This document shows, piece after piece, positions 53,469-63,603 of a stretch of 64,000 nucleotides of DNA. The first letter of the stretch is position 1; every line of letters begins with the position of its first letter. Position numbers and translations under genes: made by a program. Below the pieces are notes generated by a model. The model did no database searches. It saw nothing but the letters and a program-made list of their open reading frames with translations, and was not told the DNA's origin. Location: assembly GCF_001645105.1 (NCBI RefSeq), contig NZ_LKEG01000034.1, forward strand, positions 243,857-307,856. The letters are read 5' to 3'. This DNA is from Pseudomonas marginalis (GTDB taxonomy: Bacteria; Pseudomonadota; Gammaproteobacteria; Pseudomonadales; Pseudomonadaceae).

Positions 53469-53496
53469 CACAGAGCCCCCTTGTGTGTGAGGGCTA

Positions 53497-53587
53497 GTGT
53501 GGGAGGGGGCTTGCTCCCGATGGCGGTGTATCAGTTGGTATTTTCAGCACTGACCCACCGCTATCGGGAGCAAGCCCCCTCCCACAT
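53497..53587. repeat. REPIN between pyrE and argB, variant REP sequence
   Basis: GTGGGAGGGGGCTTGCTCCC (starting 53499) faces an inverted copy ATCGGGAGCAAGCCCCCTCC (from 53563). The core differs from the other REPs of the window by a compensating change (GCTCCC/GGGAGC), present in both arms. Confidence 0.9.
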
Positions 53588-53623
53588 TTGGATCACCGCA
53601 AGGCTCAAGTTAATCGCCTGTAT

Positions 53624-53664
53624 AAAAAAGCCCTGCTCAATCAGATTGAGCAGGGCCTTTTTGT
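53624..53664. terminator. Bidirectional terminator between pyrE and argB
   Basis: AAAAAGCCCTGCTCAAT (53625-53641) pairs with ATTGAGCAGGGCCTTTTT around a short CAG loop, with one mismatch or bulge. Flanking A and T runs serve both convergent genes; it lies just beyond the argB stop. Confidence 0.88.
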
Positions 53665-53674
53665 TTTTTGGCGT

Positions 53675-54580
<906 letters not shown>

Positions 54581-54599
54581 TCAGGGCTCCGGTAAAAAA

Positions 54600-55997
54600 T
54601 CAGAACGGTAATTGGAGATCAGGGGCAACACGTTTCAACTGGGCGTGGAACACGTCCTTGATGCGCTGCAACTCAGCCTCGGTATCCGCCTCGAAACGCA
54701 GGACCAGCACCGGTGTGGTGTTGGACGCGCGAACCAGGCCCCAGCCTTTGGCGTAATCGACTCGCACACCATCAATGGTGGTCAGGTTGGCGCCTTCGCC
54801 CCATTGCGCATCGTGCAGTGCGTCAATGATGCTGAATTTGCTCTCCTCGGTCACATGGATATTGATCTCTGGCGTAGAAATATCGTTCGGGAAGGTCTGG
54901 AACAGCTCTTCGGCGGTGGATTTTTCCTTGCTGAGGATCTCCAGCAGGCGTGCGGCACTGTAAATGCCGTCGTCAAAGCCGAACCAGCGCTCCTTGAAGA
55001 ACACGTGACCACTCATTTCGCCGGCCAACAGCGCGCCGGTTTCTTTCATTTTCTTTTTGATCAACGAGTGACCGGTCTTCCACATTAGCGGGCGACCGCC
55101 GTATTCCTTGATCAGCGGCGTGAGGCGGCGGGTGCACTTCACGTCGAAAATGATCTCGGCGCCTGGGTTACGTGCAACCACGTCGCGGGCGAACAGCATC
55201 AGCAGGCGGTCCGGGAATACGATTTCGCCGGTTTCAGTCACCACCCCCACGCGGTCGCCGTCGCCGTCAAAGGCCAGGCCGACGTCAGCCCCGGTTTCCT
55301 TGACCTTGGCGATCAGGTCAACCAGGTTTTCAGGCTTACCCGGGTCCGGATGGTGGTTGGGGAAGTTGCCGTCGACCTCGCAGAACAAGGGGATCACTTC
55401 GCAGTTCAGGGCTTCGAGCAGCTGTGGGGCGATCACGCCGGCCGCGCCGTTGCCGCAGTCCACCACCACTTTCAGGCGGCGCTCAAGTTTGACGTCACGG
55501 GTGATTTCGTCAGAGTAGCGCTGCAAGATGTCGACTTTGGTGATGGTGCCCTTACCGCTGGTCAGGTCGTTGGTTTTCAGGCGGTTGTGCAGGGCCTGGA
55601 TCTGTTCGTTGGCCAGGGTGTCGCCAGCGATGACGATCTTGAAACCGTTGTAGTCCGACGGGTTATGGCTGCCCGTGAGCATCACCCCGGACTTGCCGGC
55701 CAGTACGTTGGCTGCGTAGTACAGCGCTGGGGTCGGCACCAGGCCGACATCACTCACATGGCAACCGCTGTCGGCCAGGCCCTGGATCAGTTGTTCCACC
55801 AACTCCGGGCCGGACAGGCGACCGTCACGGCCGACCGACACATTGGGCTCATCCTGGGCCAGGCTCTGTGAGCCGATGGCGCGGCCAATCCAGTAGGCGG
55901 TTTCGGCAGTCAGCGTCTTAGGCACCACGCCACGGATGTCGTAGGCGCGAAAGATGCTGTCGGGGAATGTCGGGGCTACTCGGGCTGCGGTACTCAT
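54600..55997 (-). CDS. algC: Phosphomannomutase/phosphoglucomutase AlgC
   Basis: A 465-residue enzyme interconverting hexose 1- and 6-phosphates for alginate, LPS and rhamnolipid sugars. The catalytic Ser is in VMLTGSHNPSDYNGFK (about residue 110), the metal loop is GLAFDGDGDRVGVV, the sugar loop GALLAGEMSGHVFF and the phosphate-binding site RASNTTPVLVLRFEA. The ATG at 55997 fits the usual length. It is the short form without an N-terminal sensor extension. The 260 bases up to dut show no gene I can support. Confidence 0.96.
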   Translation of the reverse strand: MSTAARVAPTFPDSIFRAYDIRGVVPKTLTAETAYWIGRAIGSQSLAQDEPNVSVGRDGRLSGPELVEQLIQGLADSGCHVSDVGLVPTPALYYAANVLAGKSGVMLTGSHNPSDYNGFKIVIAGDTLANEQIQALHNRLKTNDLTSGKGTITKVDILQRYSDEITRDVKLERRLKVVVDCGNGAAGVIAPQLLEALNCEVIPLFCEVDGNFPNHHPDPGKPENLVDLIAKVKETGADVGLAFDGDGDRVGVVTETGEIVFPDRLLMLFARDVVARNPGAEIIFDVKCTRRLTPLIKEYGGRPLMWKTGHSLIKKKMKETGALLAGEMSGHVFFKERWFGFDDGIYSAARLLEILSKEKSTAEELFQTFPNDISTPEINIHVTEESKFSIIDALHDAQWGEGANLTTIDGVRVDYAKGWGLVRASNTTPVLVLRFEADTEAELQRIKDVFHAQLKRVAPDLQLPF

Positions 55998-56261
55998 CGC
56001 GGGGGGAAACTCCATCTGAAGGGGGCAAGGCTGGCCTTAATGTGGCTGACCGGCAGGCTCAAACTGAAGGGTATGACGGTGTTTTCGGCAGAGAGTTCGT
56101 GGTGCAAAAGTGCCAGCAGCGTGCTGGCTTCTTCCCGCTGTCTACGTAACACATTGATTTTTATGGGGAAATCTCGCTGATAAAGTCCGCGCATTCTTCG
56201 TCCTGAAAAGCCTTGCGGTGGCGTCGGGCCGGGCAACGGCGCCCGGCCAGATTCAGCTTAG

Positions 56262-56717
56262 TCAGTGACTGCCGGAATGCCCAAAGCCGCCTGCGCCACG
56301 CTGGGTCTCATCAAACTCTTCTACCAGTTCAAAGTGTGCCTGCACCACCGGTACCAGTACCAGCTGGGCGATTCGCTCGCCTACGGCGATGTTGAACGCG
56401 GTCTGGCCACGGTTCCAGCACGACACCATCAGCTCGCCTTGGTAGTCCGAGTCGATCAGGCCCACCAGGTTGCCCAGCACGATGCCGTGTTTGTGGCCCA
56501 GGCCGGAGCGCGGCAGGATCAGCGCCGCCAGGCCAGGGTCGCCAACGTAGATCGACAGGCCGGTCGGAATCAGCAGGGTCTGGCCCGGCTCAAGCACGGT
56601 GTCTTCCTTGAGCATGGCGCGCAGGTCGAGGCCGGCGGAGCCCGGTGTGGCGTAGGCCGGCAGTGGGAATTCGTTGCCGATGCGTGGATCGAGGATCTTG
56701 GCTTGCAAAGCGTGCAT
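56262..56717 (-). CDS. dut: dUTP diphosphatase
   Basis: A 151-residue trimeric enzyme that removes dUTP. The five family motifs are present: [60 protein letters not shown] and the C-terminal [10 protein letters not shown] that closes over the site. It lies five bases after coaBC; the pair dfp-dut is conserved. Confidence 0.97.
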   Translation of the reverse strand: MHALQAKILDPRIGNEFPLPAYATPGSAGLDLRAMLKEDTVLEPGQTLLIPTGLSIYVGDPGLAALILPRSGLGHKHGIVLGNLVGLIDSDYQGELMVSCWNRGQTAFNIAVGERIAQLVLVPVVQAHFELVEEFDETQRGAGGFGHSGSH

Positions 56718-56722
56718 GGAAA

Positions 56723-57931
56723 TTAAACCTGGTTCAGCCGTTGGGCGATAAAAGAGATCAGTTGGCGGGCAATCTTGCCCTTGCTGGTCTGGGCGAAAAG
56801 GGTGGCGTGCAGCTCGCGGTCGATCACGCTGCAGGCGTTTTCCTCGCTGTTGAAGCCGATGCTCGGGTTGGCGACATCATTGGCCACGATCAGGTCGAGG
56901 TTTTTGTCTTTCAATTTGCGTGCGGCGTAATCCAGCAAATGCTCAGTCTCGGCGGCGAAGCCGACACTGAACGGACGGTCCGGACGCGTGGCGATGGTGG
57001 CCAGGATGTCTGGGTTGCGCACCATTTGCAGGAGCAGGCCATCACCGCTTGTAGGGTCTTTCTTGAGTTTTTGCGGGGCGACGACTTCCGGGCGGTAGTC
57101 CGCAACCGCTGCCGAGGCGATAAACAGGTCGCACGGAATAGCGGCCTCACAGGCCGCCAGCATGTCGCGGGCGCTGACTACGTCGATTCGCGTGACCCGA
57201 TCAGGGGTCGGCAAATGCACCGGACCGGTGATCAAGGTGACACGTGCGCCTGCCTCGACCGCCGCTTCGGCCAAGGCGAAGCCCATTTTTCCTGAGCTAT
57301 GGTTGGTGATGTAGCGCACCGGGTCGATGTTTTCCTGGGTCGGGCCAGCCGTAATCAGCACGTGCTTGCCGGTCATGGCCAGGTGTTGGAAGCACTCGGC
57401 GGCGCACAGCGCCAGGTCGGTGGCTTCGAGCATCCGGCCCATGCCGACGTCGCCGCAGGCTTGGCTGCCGGACGCCGGGCCGAACACCTTGAGGCCACGG
57501 CTTTGCAGGAGTTGAGTGTTGGCCTGGGTGGCCGGGTCGCGCCACATGGCCTGGTTCATGGCCGGGGCGATGGCGACGGTGGCGTCGGTGGCCAGTACCA
57601 GGGTGGTCAGCAGGTCATCGGCAATGCCTTGGGCCAGTCGCGCGATCAGGTCGGCGGTAGCGGGCGCGATCAGCACCAGGTCGGCCCATTTGGCCAGCTC
57701 GATATGGCCCATGGCGGCTTCGGCCGCGGGGTCCAGCAGGTCCAGGTGAACCGGGTGCCCGGACAACGCCTGCATGGTCAGTGGAGTAATGAACTCACTG
57801 CCGCCGCGCGTCATGACCACGCGCACTTCGGCGCCCTGGTCCAGGAGCCTGCGGACCAGCTCTGCGCTCTTGTAGGCGGCAATGCCGCCGCCAACGCCGA
57901 GAACGATGCGTTTCCGATACAGACGCTGCAT
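56723..57931 (-). CDS. coaBC: Phosphopantothenoylcysteine decarboxylase/synthetase CoaBC
   Basis: A 402-residue bifunctional enzyme of coenzyme A synthesis. The N-terminal flavin decarboxylase (CoaC, about 1-190) has [19 protein letters not shown] and [14 protein letters not shown]; the synthetase (CoaB, about 191-402) has [20 protein letters not shown] and [12 protein letters not shown], then the ADYRPE and KLKK segments. It is divergent from radC, with 152 bases between. Confidence 0.96.
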   Translation of the reverse strand: MQRLYRKRIVLGVGGGIAAYKSAELVRRLLDQGAEVRVVMTRGGSEFITPLTMQALSGHPVHLDLLDPAAEAAMGHIELAKWADLVLIAPATADLIARLAQGIADDLLTTLVLATDATVAIAPAMNQAMWRDPATQANTQLLQSRGLKVFGPASGSQACGDVGMGRMLEATDLALCAAECFQHLAMTGKHVLITAGPTQENIDPVRYITNHSSGKMGFALAEAAVEAGARVTLITGPVHLPTPDRVTRIDVVSARDMLAACEAAIPCDLFIASAAVADYRPEVVAPQKLKKDPTSGDGLLLQMVRNPDILATIATRPDRPFSVGFAAETEHLLDYAARKLKDKNLDLIVANDVANPSIGFNSEENACSVIDRELHATLFAQTSKGKIARQLISFIAQRLNQV

Positions 57932-58083
57932 TGGTTTGCCTTTCCAGTTCAGTGATGCCAGTTCAGTGACGCCTGCGATGCCCCCTCCCCAGGGGAAATC
58001 ACATGCAAAAAAGAGGGCCTACGATAACACAGCGTCCGCGAGTCAACAGCGGTGCACATGGCGTATAGGGAGAGGGAGCAGGG

Positions 58084-58758
58084 ATGAGTATTCGCGATTG
58101 GCCGGCGGCGGAGCGGCCGCGAGAAAAGCTTTTGGAATGGGGCGCGGCGAGTCTGTCGGATGCCGAGCTGCTGGCGATCTTCTTGCGTACAGGGGTTTCC
58201 GGCAGGAGCGCAGTGGACCTGGCGCGCCATCTGTTGGCGCAATTCGGCGGCTTGCGCCCGTTGTTGGAGGCCAGTCAGGCACTGTTCAACCAACAATTGG
58301 GCTTGGGGCCGGCGAAGTTTGCCCAGTTGCAGGCGGTACTGGAAATGGCCAAGCGGCACATGGCCGAACGCCTGCGACATGACTCGGTGCTGGAGAGCCC
58401 GAAGGCCGTGCGCGATTACCTCAAGGCGATGCTGCGGCATGAGCCCCACGAGATCTTCGGCTGTCTGTTCCTTGATTCAAGGCACAGGGTGCTGGGTTTC
58501 GAGGCCTTGTCCCAAGGCACCATCGACGCGGCGATGGTTTACCCCCGGCAGGTGGTCAAGCGCGCCCTGGCCTATAACGCGGCGGCGCTGATCCTTTGCC
58601 ATAACCATCCTTCCGGCAGCCTTGAGCCGAGCGCAGCTGATCGAAAATTGACCAAGTTGCTGCAAAAGGCCTTGGAAGTGGTGGATGTGCGGGTCCTCGA
58701 TCACATCATCGTAGGAGACGGCGACCCGTTGTCGATGGCGGAATATGGGTGGCTGTAG
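58084..58758 (+). CDS. radC: DNA repair protein RadC family (JAMM domain)
   Basis: A 224-residue protein. An N-terminal HhH-like region ([39 protein letters not shown]) is followed by a JAMM/MPN metalloprotease-like domain with the metal motif [14 protein letters not shown] (His-x-His...Asp). Despite its name, a DNA-repair role is not proven. Its neighbours coaBC and rpmB match the core order. Confidence 0.93.
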   Translation: MSIRDWPAAERPREKLLEWGAASLSDAELLAIFLRTGVSGRSAVDLARHLLAQFGGLRPLLEASQALFNQQLGLGPAKFAQLQAVLEMAKRHMAERLRHDSVLESPKAVRDYLKAMLRHEPHEIFGCLFLDSRHRVLGFEALSQGTIDAAMVYPRQVVKRALAYNAAALILCHNHPSGSLEPSAADRKLTKLLQKALEVVDVRVLDHIIVGDGDPLSMAEYGWL

Positions 58759-58780
58759 AAGCAGCAAATGAACGGGTGAA

Positions 58781-58807
58781 GCTGCAAGCCTCAAGTGGGC
58801 TTGCAGC
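58781..58807. terminator. Hairpin between convergent radC and the binding-protein gene
   Basis: A perfect 10-bp stem (GCTGCAAGCC / GGCTTGCAGC) with a 7-base loop lies in the 56-base gap between two convergent genes. There is no T-run, so termination may be weak or the structure may only protect the 3' ends. Confidence 0.45.
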
Positions 58808-58814
58808 GTGCAGC

Positions 58815-60407
58815 TTAGGGCTTGACGCTGACCTTCGAGAAATCCTGGCGCCCGAATGGGCTCACCTGGTAGCCCTCGACATTCTTGCGGGCCAGGGCAA
58901 ACGCCGTAGGGTGCGCGAGCGGCAGCCACAGTGCCTGCTGCTGGATCTGCGCCTGGGCCTGCTGGTAGAGCTTGCTGCGCACCCCTTGCTCGCTGGTGGT
59001 CTTGCCGGCGCTGATCAGCTTGTCCAGCGTTGGGTCGCAGTAGCGGGCGAAGTTGGTGCCGGATTTCACTGCCGCGCACGAGAACTGCGGGGTCAGGAAG
59101 TTATCCGGGTCGCCGTTGTCGCCGGCCCAGCCCATGAACAGCAGGTCGTGTTCGCCGGCTTTGGCGCGGCGGATCAGCTCGCCCCATTCGATCACACGGA
59201 TCTCGGCCTGGATGCCGACCTTGGCCAGGTCAGCCTGCAGCAGTTGGGCACCGAGGTTCGGGTTCGGGTTCAGCAGGCTGCCGGTGGGGCGGGTCCAGAG
59301 GGTGGTCTTGAAACCGTCCTTCAGACCGGCGCGGTCCAGCAGTGCCTTGGCCTTGGCAAGGTCTTGCGGGTAACCGGGCAAGTCCTTGGCGTAGCTCCAG
59401 GTGTTGGGCGGGTAAGGGCCGTTGGCGGCGTCGGCGGTCCCTTCAAACACGGCTTTGAGGTAGCTGCCCTTGTCGAAGGCCAGGTTGATCGCCTGGCGCA
59501 CTTCAGGTTTGTCCAGGGGCGGGTGCTGGCTGTTGATGGCCACGAAGGCGGTCATGAAGGCAGCGGTTTTCTCGACCTTGAGCGCCGGGTCTTTTTCGGC
59601 CTCGCCCACGTCCAGCGGCTTGGGCGACAGGGCAATCTGGCATTCATCACGGTGCAGCTTCTGCAGGCGCACGTTGGCGTCCGGGGTGATGGCGAAGATC
59701 AAGTTATCCACAGCCGGTTTGCCGGCGAAGTAGTCCGGATTGGCTTTGTAGCGCACCACGGCGTCTTTCTGGAAACGGCTGAAGATGAACGGGCCGGTGC
59801 CGATCGGTTGGCTGTTGAGCTTTTCCGGCGTGCCGGCCTTGAGCAGTTTATCGGCGTATTCCGCCGGGTAGATCGAGGCAAAACCCATGCTCAGGGCGGC
59901 GAGGAAGGTGGAGTCGGCATGGTCCAGGGTAAAGCGCACGGTGAGCGGGTCGAGGGCGTCGATTTTCTTCACCAGCGTCGGCAGTTGCAGCGACTGCGCG
60001 TGGGGGAAGCCGCTCTGGGCGATCTTGTGCCATGGGTTGGCCGGGTCGAGCATGCGCTCGAAGCTGAAGCGCACGTCTTCGGCGGTCAGGGTGCGGCTTG
60101 GGGTGAAGTAGTCGGTGCGATGGAATTTCACATCCGGGTGCAGCTTGAAGGTATAGGTCAGGCCATCCGGCGAGACGTCCCAACTGTCTGCCAGGCTGGG
60201 CACCAGTTTGCCGCTGGTCGCGTCATAGTCCACCAAGCGGTTCATCAGCACATCGGCCGAGGCGTTGGTGGTGGTCAGCGAGTTGTATTGCACCACATCG
60301 AACCCTTCGGGGCTGGCCTCGGTGCAGACGCTCAAATTGCTGGCGGCAGAGGCCAGCGGGGCGATGAATAGAGGGGCTAGCAATAGCGGTAGGGCAGCGA
60401 GGCGCAT
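58815..60407 (-). CDS. Periplasmic dipeptide-binding protein (DppA-like)
   Basis: A 530-residue family 5 solute-binding protein of an ABC peptide importer. Signal peptide MRLAALPLLLAPLFIAPLASA, then the mature start SNLSVCTEASPEGFDVVQYN. Family motifs: LADSWDVSPDGLTYTFKLHP, QPIGTGPFIFSRFQKDAVVR and QQALWLPLAHPTAFALARKN near the end. No permease or ATPase gene lies beside it, so it must work with a transporter elsewhere. The ATG at 60407 has the right signal peptide; the longer frame does not. Confidence 0.93.
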   Translation of the reverse strand: MRLAALPLLLAPLFIAPLASAASNLSVCTEASPEGFDVVQYNSLTTTNASADVLMNRLVDYDATSGKLVPSLADSWDVSPDGLTYTFKLHPDVKFHRTDYFTPSRTLTAEDVRFSFERMLDPANPWHKIAQSGFPHAQSLQLPTLVKKIDALDPLTVRFTLDHADSTFLAALSMGFASIYPAEYADKLLKAGTPEKLNSQPIGTGPFIFSRFQKDAVVRYKANPDYFAGKPAVDNLIFAITPDANVRLQKLHRDECQIALSPKPLDVGEAEKDPALKVEKTAAFMTAFVAINSQHPPLDKPEVRQAINLAFDKGSYLKAVFEGTADAANGPYPPNTWSYAKDLPGYPQDLAKAKALLDRAGLKDGFKTTLWTRPTGSLLNPNPNLGAQLLQADLAKVGIQAEIRVIEWGELIRRAKAGEHDLLFMGWAGDNGDPDNFLTPQFSCAAVKSGTNFARYCDPTLDKLISAGKTTSEQGVRSKLYQQAQAQIQQQALWLPLAHPTAFALARKNVEGYQVSPFGRQDFSKVSVKP

Positions 60408-60688
60408 GTTCGGTTTCCTTTGCAGATCGAAGGCCCATCTGCGAGTGCAGTCTGGAAAAGTCCTACCGTAGTGGTCTGATAGGTAAATGACTAGCCCATT
60501 TTTGGCTGTGCTTTTGCCCCAAATGCTGTTTTGATGGCGCCTCATCGCGTTTCGTCGAGCACTTCACGGTGTTCGCGCGCGCTGTAAATCATTCTGTGCG
60601 ACGAGCGGTCGGCTATGACAGCGGCCCCTCCTGGCAGCGGTTCAGGCGTCTGTCGCCAAGATTTACGCCAGTAAAAACACGCGGGCTG

Positions 60689-60717
60689 TTGTTGCACTGG
60701 GGTCTTTCTGGTATAAA
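60689..60717 (+). promoter_or_regulatory. Probable sigma-70 promoter of rpmB-rpmG
   Basis: TTGTTG (60689-60694), a 17-base spacer and TATAAA (60712-60717) form a near-consensus promoter, about 148 bases before the rpmB start codon. This leaves a long leader of about 140 bases. Confidence 0.65.
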
Positions 60718-60821
60718 GCAGCGCTCTTTTCTAGGGGCCCGGTTCCTTCGCTTGTAGGTGTAGCCGGTAAGACCCTAAAGAAACGCGGCGCCTGGCGCCA
60801 AATGACTGAGAGATTAAGCGG

Positions 60822-60840
60822 CCAACCCATGCCGGGTTGG
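60822..60840 (+). other. Leader hairpin before rpmB
   Basis: CCAACCC pairs with GGGTTGG around a five-base loop, 25 bases before the rpmB start. Ribosomal protein leaders often carry autoregulatory structures, but no known binding motif is recognised here. Confidence 0.4.
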
Positions 60841-60865
60841 GCATGTGGTTTTAGAGGGCTGAGGC

Positions 60866-61099
60866 ATGTCGAGAGTCTGTCAAGTTACCGGTAAGGGTCC
60901 GGTGACTGGGAATAACATTTCCCACGCAAATAACAAAACCCGTCGTCGTTTCCTGCCGAACCTGCAGCATCACCGCTTCTGGGTTGAAGAAGAGAAACGT
61001 TTCGTCCGTCTGCGCGTATCCGCTAAAGGCATGCGCATTATCGACAAGCGTGGCATCACTGTCGTGCTGGCCGAAATCCGTGCCGCTGGCAAGATCTAA
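60866..61099 (+). CDS. rpmB: Ribosomal protein L28
   Basis: A 77-residue large-subunit protein. The start [40 protein letters not shown] and [15 protein letters not shown] are the family signatures. The ATG is preceded by a weak GAGGGCTGAGG ribosome site. It is cotranscribed with rpmG after 11 bases. Confidence 0.98.
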   Translation: MSRVCQVTGKGPVTGNNISHANNKTRRRFLPNLQHHRFWVEEEKRFVRLRVSAKGMRIIDKRGITVVLAEIRAAGKI

Positions 61100-61110
61100 G
61101 GAGCTCTATC

Positions 61111-61266
61111 ATGCGTGAATTGATTCGAATGATCTCTAGCGCCGGTACTGGTCACTTCTACACTACCGACAAGAACAAGCGTACTACCCCGGACAAGCTC
61201 GAAAAGAAAATGTTCGACCCGCGCGTTCGCAAGCACGTGATCTACAAAGAAGGCAAAATCAAGTAA
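61111..61266 (+). CDS. rpmG: Ribosomal protein L33
   Basis: A 51-residue large-subunit protein: [40 protein letters not shown] and [10 protein letters not shown]. It has an AAGGAG ribosome site overlapping the rpmB stop region. The zinc-binding Cys pairs are absent, so this is the Cys-minus form. It is short but unmistakable. Confidence 0.98.
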   Translation: MRELIRMISSAGTGHFYTTDKNKRTTPDKLEKKMFDPRVRKHVIYKEGKIK

Positions 61267-61284
61267 TTGATTTTCCTCCTTGTG

Positions 61285-61322
61285 AAAAAAAGCCCGTATC
61301 TCACGATCCGGGCTTTTTTTTG
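61285..61322 (+). terminator. Rho-independent terminator after rpmG
   Basis: AAAAAAAGCCCG pairs with CGGGCTTTTTTT around a 12-base loop, ending in eight T residues, 20 bases after the rpmG stop. The A-run lets it also end the convergent cupin gene. Confidence 0.9.
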
Positions 61323-61337
61323 CCTGTGATTTGCCGG

Positions 61338-61700
61338 TCAGGCTTTCTGTTCGAACACCACGTAGATCTTGCGGCAAGGCTCCAGCACTTCCCAGGTGCC
61401 GCTGAAGCCGGCGGGGATCACGAAGCGATCACCCGCGCGCAAGGTCTTGGCATTGCCGTCGACATCACGTAGCACGGACACACCTTGCACAATCTCGCAG
61501 TACTCATGCTCGGTGTAGTTGACCTTCCATTGCCCGACCTCACCTTCCCACACCCCGGCGCTCATCTGGCCGCACGGGCTGTTGTAGTGGTTGTAGATCG
61601 TTTGCTCGGGATCACCCTTGAGGATTTTTTCGGCGGCGGGGCGGTAGCGGTCTGGGGCGGTGTTGGCTTGGCTGAAGTCGACGATGTCCTGGATGCTCAT
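61338..61700 (-). CDS. Cupin-domain protein
   Basis: A 120-residue single-cupin protein (DUF861/EutQ-like). The fold shows in MSAGVWEGEVGQWKVNYTEH, EYCEIVQGVSVLRDVDGNAK and LRAGDRFVIPAGFSGTWEVL, where the E-Y-C-E/G...P-x-G pattern of cupin motifs can be followed. Metal-binding His are partly replaced (HEYCE). Substrate unknown. It is divergent from the aldehyde dehydrogenase gene; in other pseudomonads such a gene sits near kauB. Confidence 0.85.
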   Translation of the reverse strand: MSIQDIVDFSQANTAPDRYRPAAEKILKGDPEQTIYNHYNSPCGQMSAGVWEGEVGQWKVNYTEHEYCEIVQGVSVLRDVDGNAKTLRAGDRFVIPAGFSGTWEVLEPCRKIYVVFEQKA

Positions 61701-61930
61701 GTGCGTGTCCCGTCTGGCCTGCGGTTGGAGAGCCCAAAGTCTATGTTTATTAAAATGAACATCGCAAGGGCGTTTTCCTACGTTATGTCAAATATATTGA
61801 AACATCCCCAGCCGCTGGTTTAGGGTGGCAGCTGCCTTGAGCCGAACAGCTGGCTGGCGGGGCACGCATTCTTTGAGGCTGCCGGGGGACATCGCCTGGC
61901 CCTTGTATTCCATAAGAGGAGGACACTCGC

Positions 61931-63424
61931 ATGACCACCCTGACCCGTGCCGACTGGGAACAACGCGCCAAGGATCTGAAGATCGAAGGCCGCGCTTACA
62001 TTAATGGCGAGTACACCGCCGCTGTTTCCGGTGACACCTTCGAGTGCATCAGCCCGGTCGATGGTCGCCTGCTGGCCACTGTTGCCAGCTGTGACGCCGC
62101 CGACGCCCAGCGCGCCGTAGAAAACGCGCGTGCCACGTTCAACTCCGGTGTGTGGTCGCGCCTGGCGCCGGCCAAACGCAAAGCCACCATGATCCGTTTC
62201 GCTGCGTTGCTCAAGGCCAATGCCGAAGAGCTGGCGCTGCTTGAAACCCTGGACATGGGCAAGCCGATCAGCGACTCCCTGAACATCGACGTACCCGGCG
62301 CGGCGAATGCCCTGAGCTGGAGCGGCGAAGCCATCGACAAAATCTACGACGAAGTTGCCGCCACTCCGCACGACCAACTGGGCCTGGTGACCCGTGAGCC
62401 GGTCGGCGTCGTCGGCGCCATCGTGCCGTGGAACTTCCCACTGATGATGGCCTGCTGGAAACTCGGCCCGGCGCTGTCCACCGGTAACTCGGTGATCCTC
62501 AAACCGTCCGAAAAATCCCCACTGACCGCCATCCGTATCGCGGCCCTGGCCGTTGAGGCCGGTATTCCAAAAGGTGTGTTCAACGTGCTGCCGGGCTACG
62601 GCCACACCGTGGGCAACGCGCTGGCGCTGCACATGGACGTCGATACCCTGGTGTTCACCGGTTCGACCAAGATCGCCAAGCAACTGTTGATCCGCTCCGG
62701 CGAGTCGAACATGAAGCGTGTATGGCTGGAAGCGGGCGGCAAGAGCCCCAACATCGTGTTTGCCGATGCACCGGACCTGCAAGCCGCCGCCGAGTCCGCC
62801 GCCGGCGCTATCGCCTTCAACCAGGGCGAAGTCTGCACCGCCGGTTCGCGCCTGCTGGTGGAGCGTTCCATCAAGGATAAATTCCTGCCACTGGTGATCG
62901 AGGCCCTCAAGGGCTGGAAGCCAGGCAACCCGCTGGACCCGGCCACTAACGTCGGCGCGTTGGTGGACACCCAGCAGATGAACACCGTGCTCTCGTACAT
63001 CGAAGCCGGGCATGCCGATGGCGCCAAGTTGGTCGCCGGTGGCAAGCGCACCTTGGAAGAAACCGGCGGTACTTATGTCGAGCCGACGATTTTTGACGGC
63101 GTGACCAATGCGATGAAGATCGCCCAGGAAGAGATCTTTGGTCCCGTCCTGTCGGTGATCACCTTCGACAGCGCCGAGGAAGCGGTCAAGATCGCCAACG
63201 ACACGGTCTATGGCCTGGCCGCCGCCGTGTGGACAGCCGATATCTCCAAGGCGCACCTGACCGCCAAGGCCCTGCGCGCCGGTAGCGTGTGGGTCAACCA
63301 ATATGACGGCGGCGACATGACTGCGCCGTTTGGTGGCTTCAAGCAATCGGGTAACGGTCGCGACAAGTCGCTGCATGCGTTCGACAAGTACACCGAGCTG
63401 AAGTCGACCTGGATCAAGCTCTAA
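61931..63424 (+). CDS. kauB: Aldehyde dehydrogenase, KauB/PuuC-like
   Basis: A 497-residue NAD(P)-dependent dehydrogenase. Catalytic Glu in LEAGGKSPNIVFAD and Cys in NQGEVCTAGSRLLVE (about residue 302), with the coenzyme loop VFTGSTKIAKQLL and PWNFPLMMACWK. Sequence and neighbours match the P. aeruginosa enzyme KauB (4-guanidinobutyraldehyde dehydrogenase, also active on gamma-aminobutyraldehyde) in arginine and polyamine breakdown; the exact substrate is inferred. The ATG has an AGGAGG ribosome site. Confidence 0.85.
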   Translation: MTTLTRADWEQRAKDLKIEGRAYINGEYTAAVSGDTFECISPVDGRLLATVASCDAADAQRAVENARATFNSGVWSRLAPAKRKATMIRFAALLKANAEELALLETLDMGKPISDSLNIDVPGAANALSWSGEAIDKIYDEVAATPHDQLGLVTREPVGVVGAIVPWNFPLMMACWKLGPALSTGNSVILKPSEKSPLTAIRIAALAVEAGIPKGVFNVLPGYGHTVGNALALHMDVDTLVFTGSTKIAKQLLIRSGESNMKRVWLEAGGKSPNIVFADAPDLQAAAESAAGAIAFNQGEVCTAGSRLLVERSIKDKFLPLVIEALKGWKPGNPLDPATNVGALVDTQQMNTVLSYIEAGHADGAKLVAGGKRTLEETGGTYVEPTIFDGVTNAMKIAQEEIFGPVLSVITFDSAEEAVKIANDTVYGLAAAVWTADISKAHLTAKALRAGSVWVNQYDGGDMTAPFGGFKQSGNGRDKSLHAFDKYTELKSTWIKL

Positions 63425-63445
63425 GCCACACCGCTCGCCAAAGGT

Positions 63446-63556
63446 GGGGCTTGCTGTGGTGAGCAGGCTTGCCCTGCGCTGGGCTGCGAAGCGGGCCCGC
63501 CGGATTCTCAGTGAACCCGGCGGGGGACAAGCCCCCCCACCACAGCAAGCCACCTC
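63446..63556. repeat. Large inverted repeat of a different kind after the aldehyde dehydrogenase gene
   Basis: GGCTTGCTGTGGTG (63448-63461) is inverted at 63538-63551 (CACCACAGCAAGCC), and between them GCCCGCCGG and CCCGGCGGG form an inner pair. It may be a degenerate REPIN. It lies between the stop of the dehydrogenase and the next gene. Confidence 0.65.
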
Positions 63557-63603
63557 CCACACTGTTTTGTGTGTTCTCAAGAATTATCCACAGGAGCGTG
63601 GCA

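Larger units (their letters stand above)
60408..60865. other. Intergenic region between the binding-protein gene and rpmB
   Basis: These 458 bases hold the promoter of the divergent binding-protein gene (not identified) and the promoter and leader of rpmB-rpmG. In the leader are GGCGCCTGGCGCC (60788-60800) and CCAACCC/GGGTTGG (60822-60840). No small ORF or tRNA was recognised. Confidence 0.6.

Noticed and set aside
55994..56236. Minus-strand frame between dut and algC
   Set aside because: It ends inside the algC start region, has no homology I recognise and no ribosome site; I treat the gap as non-coding.
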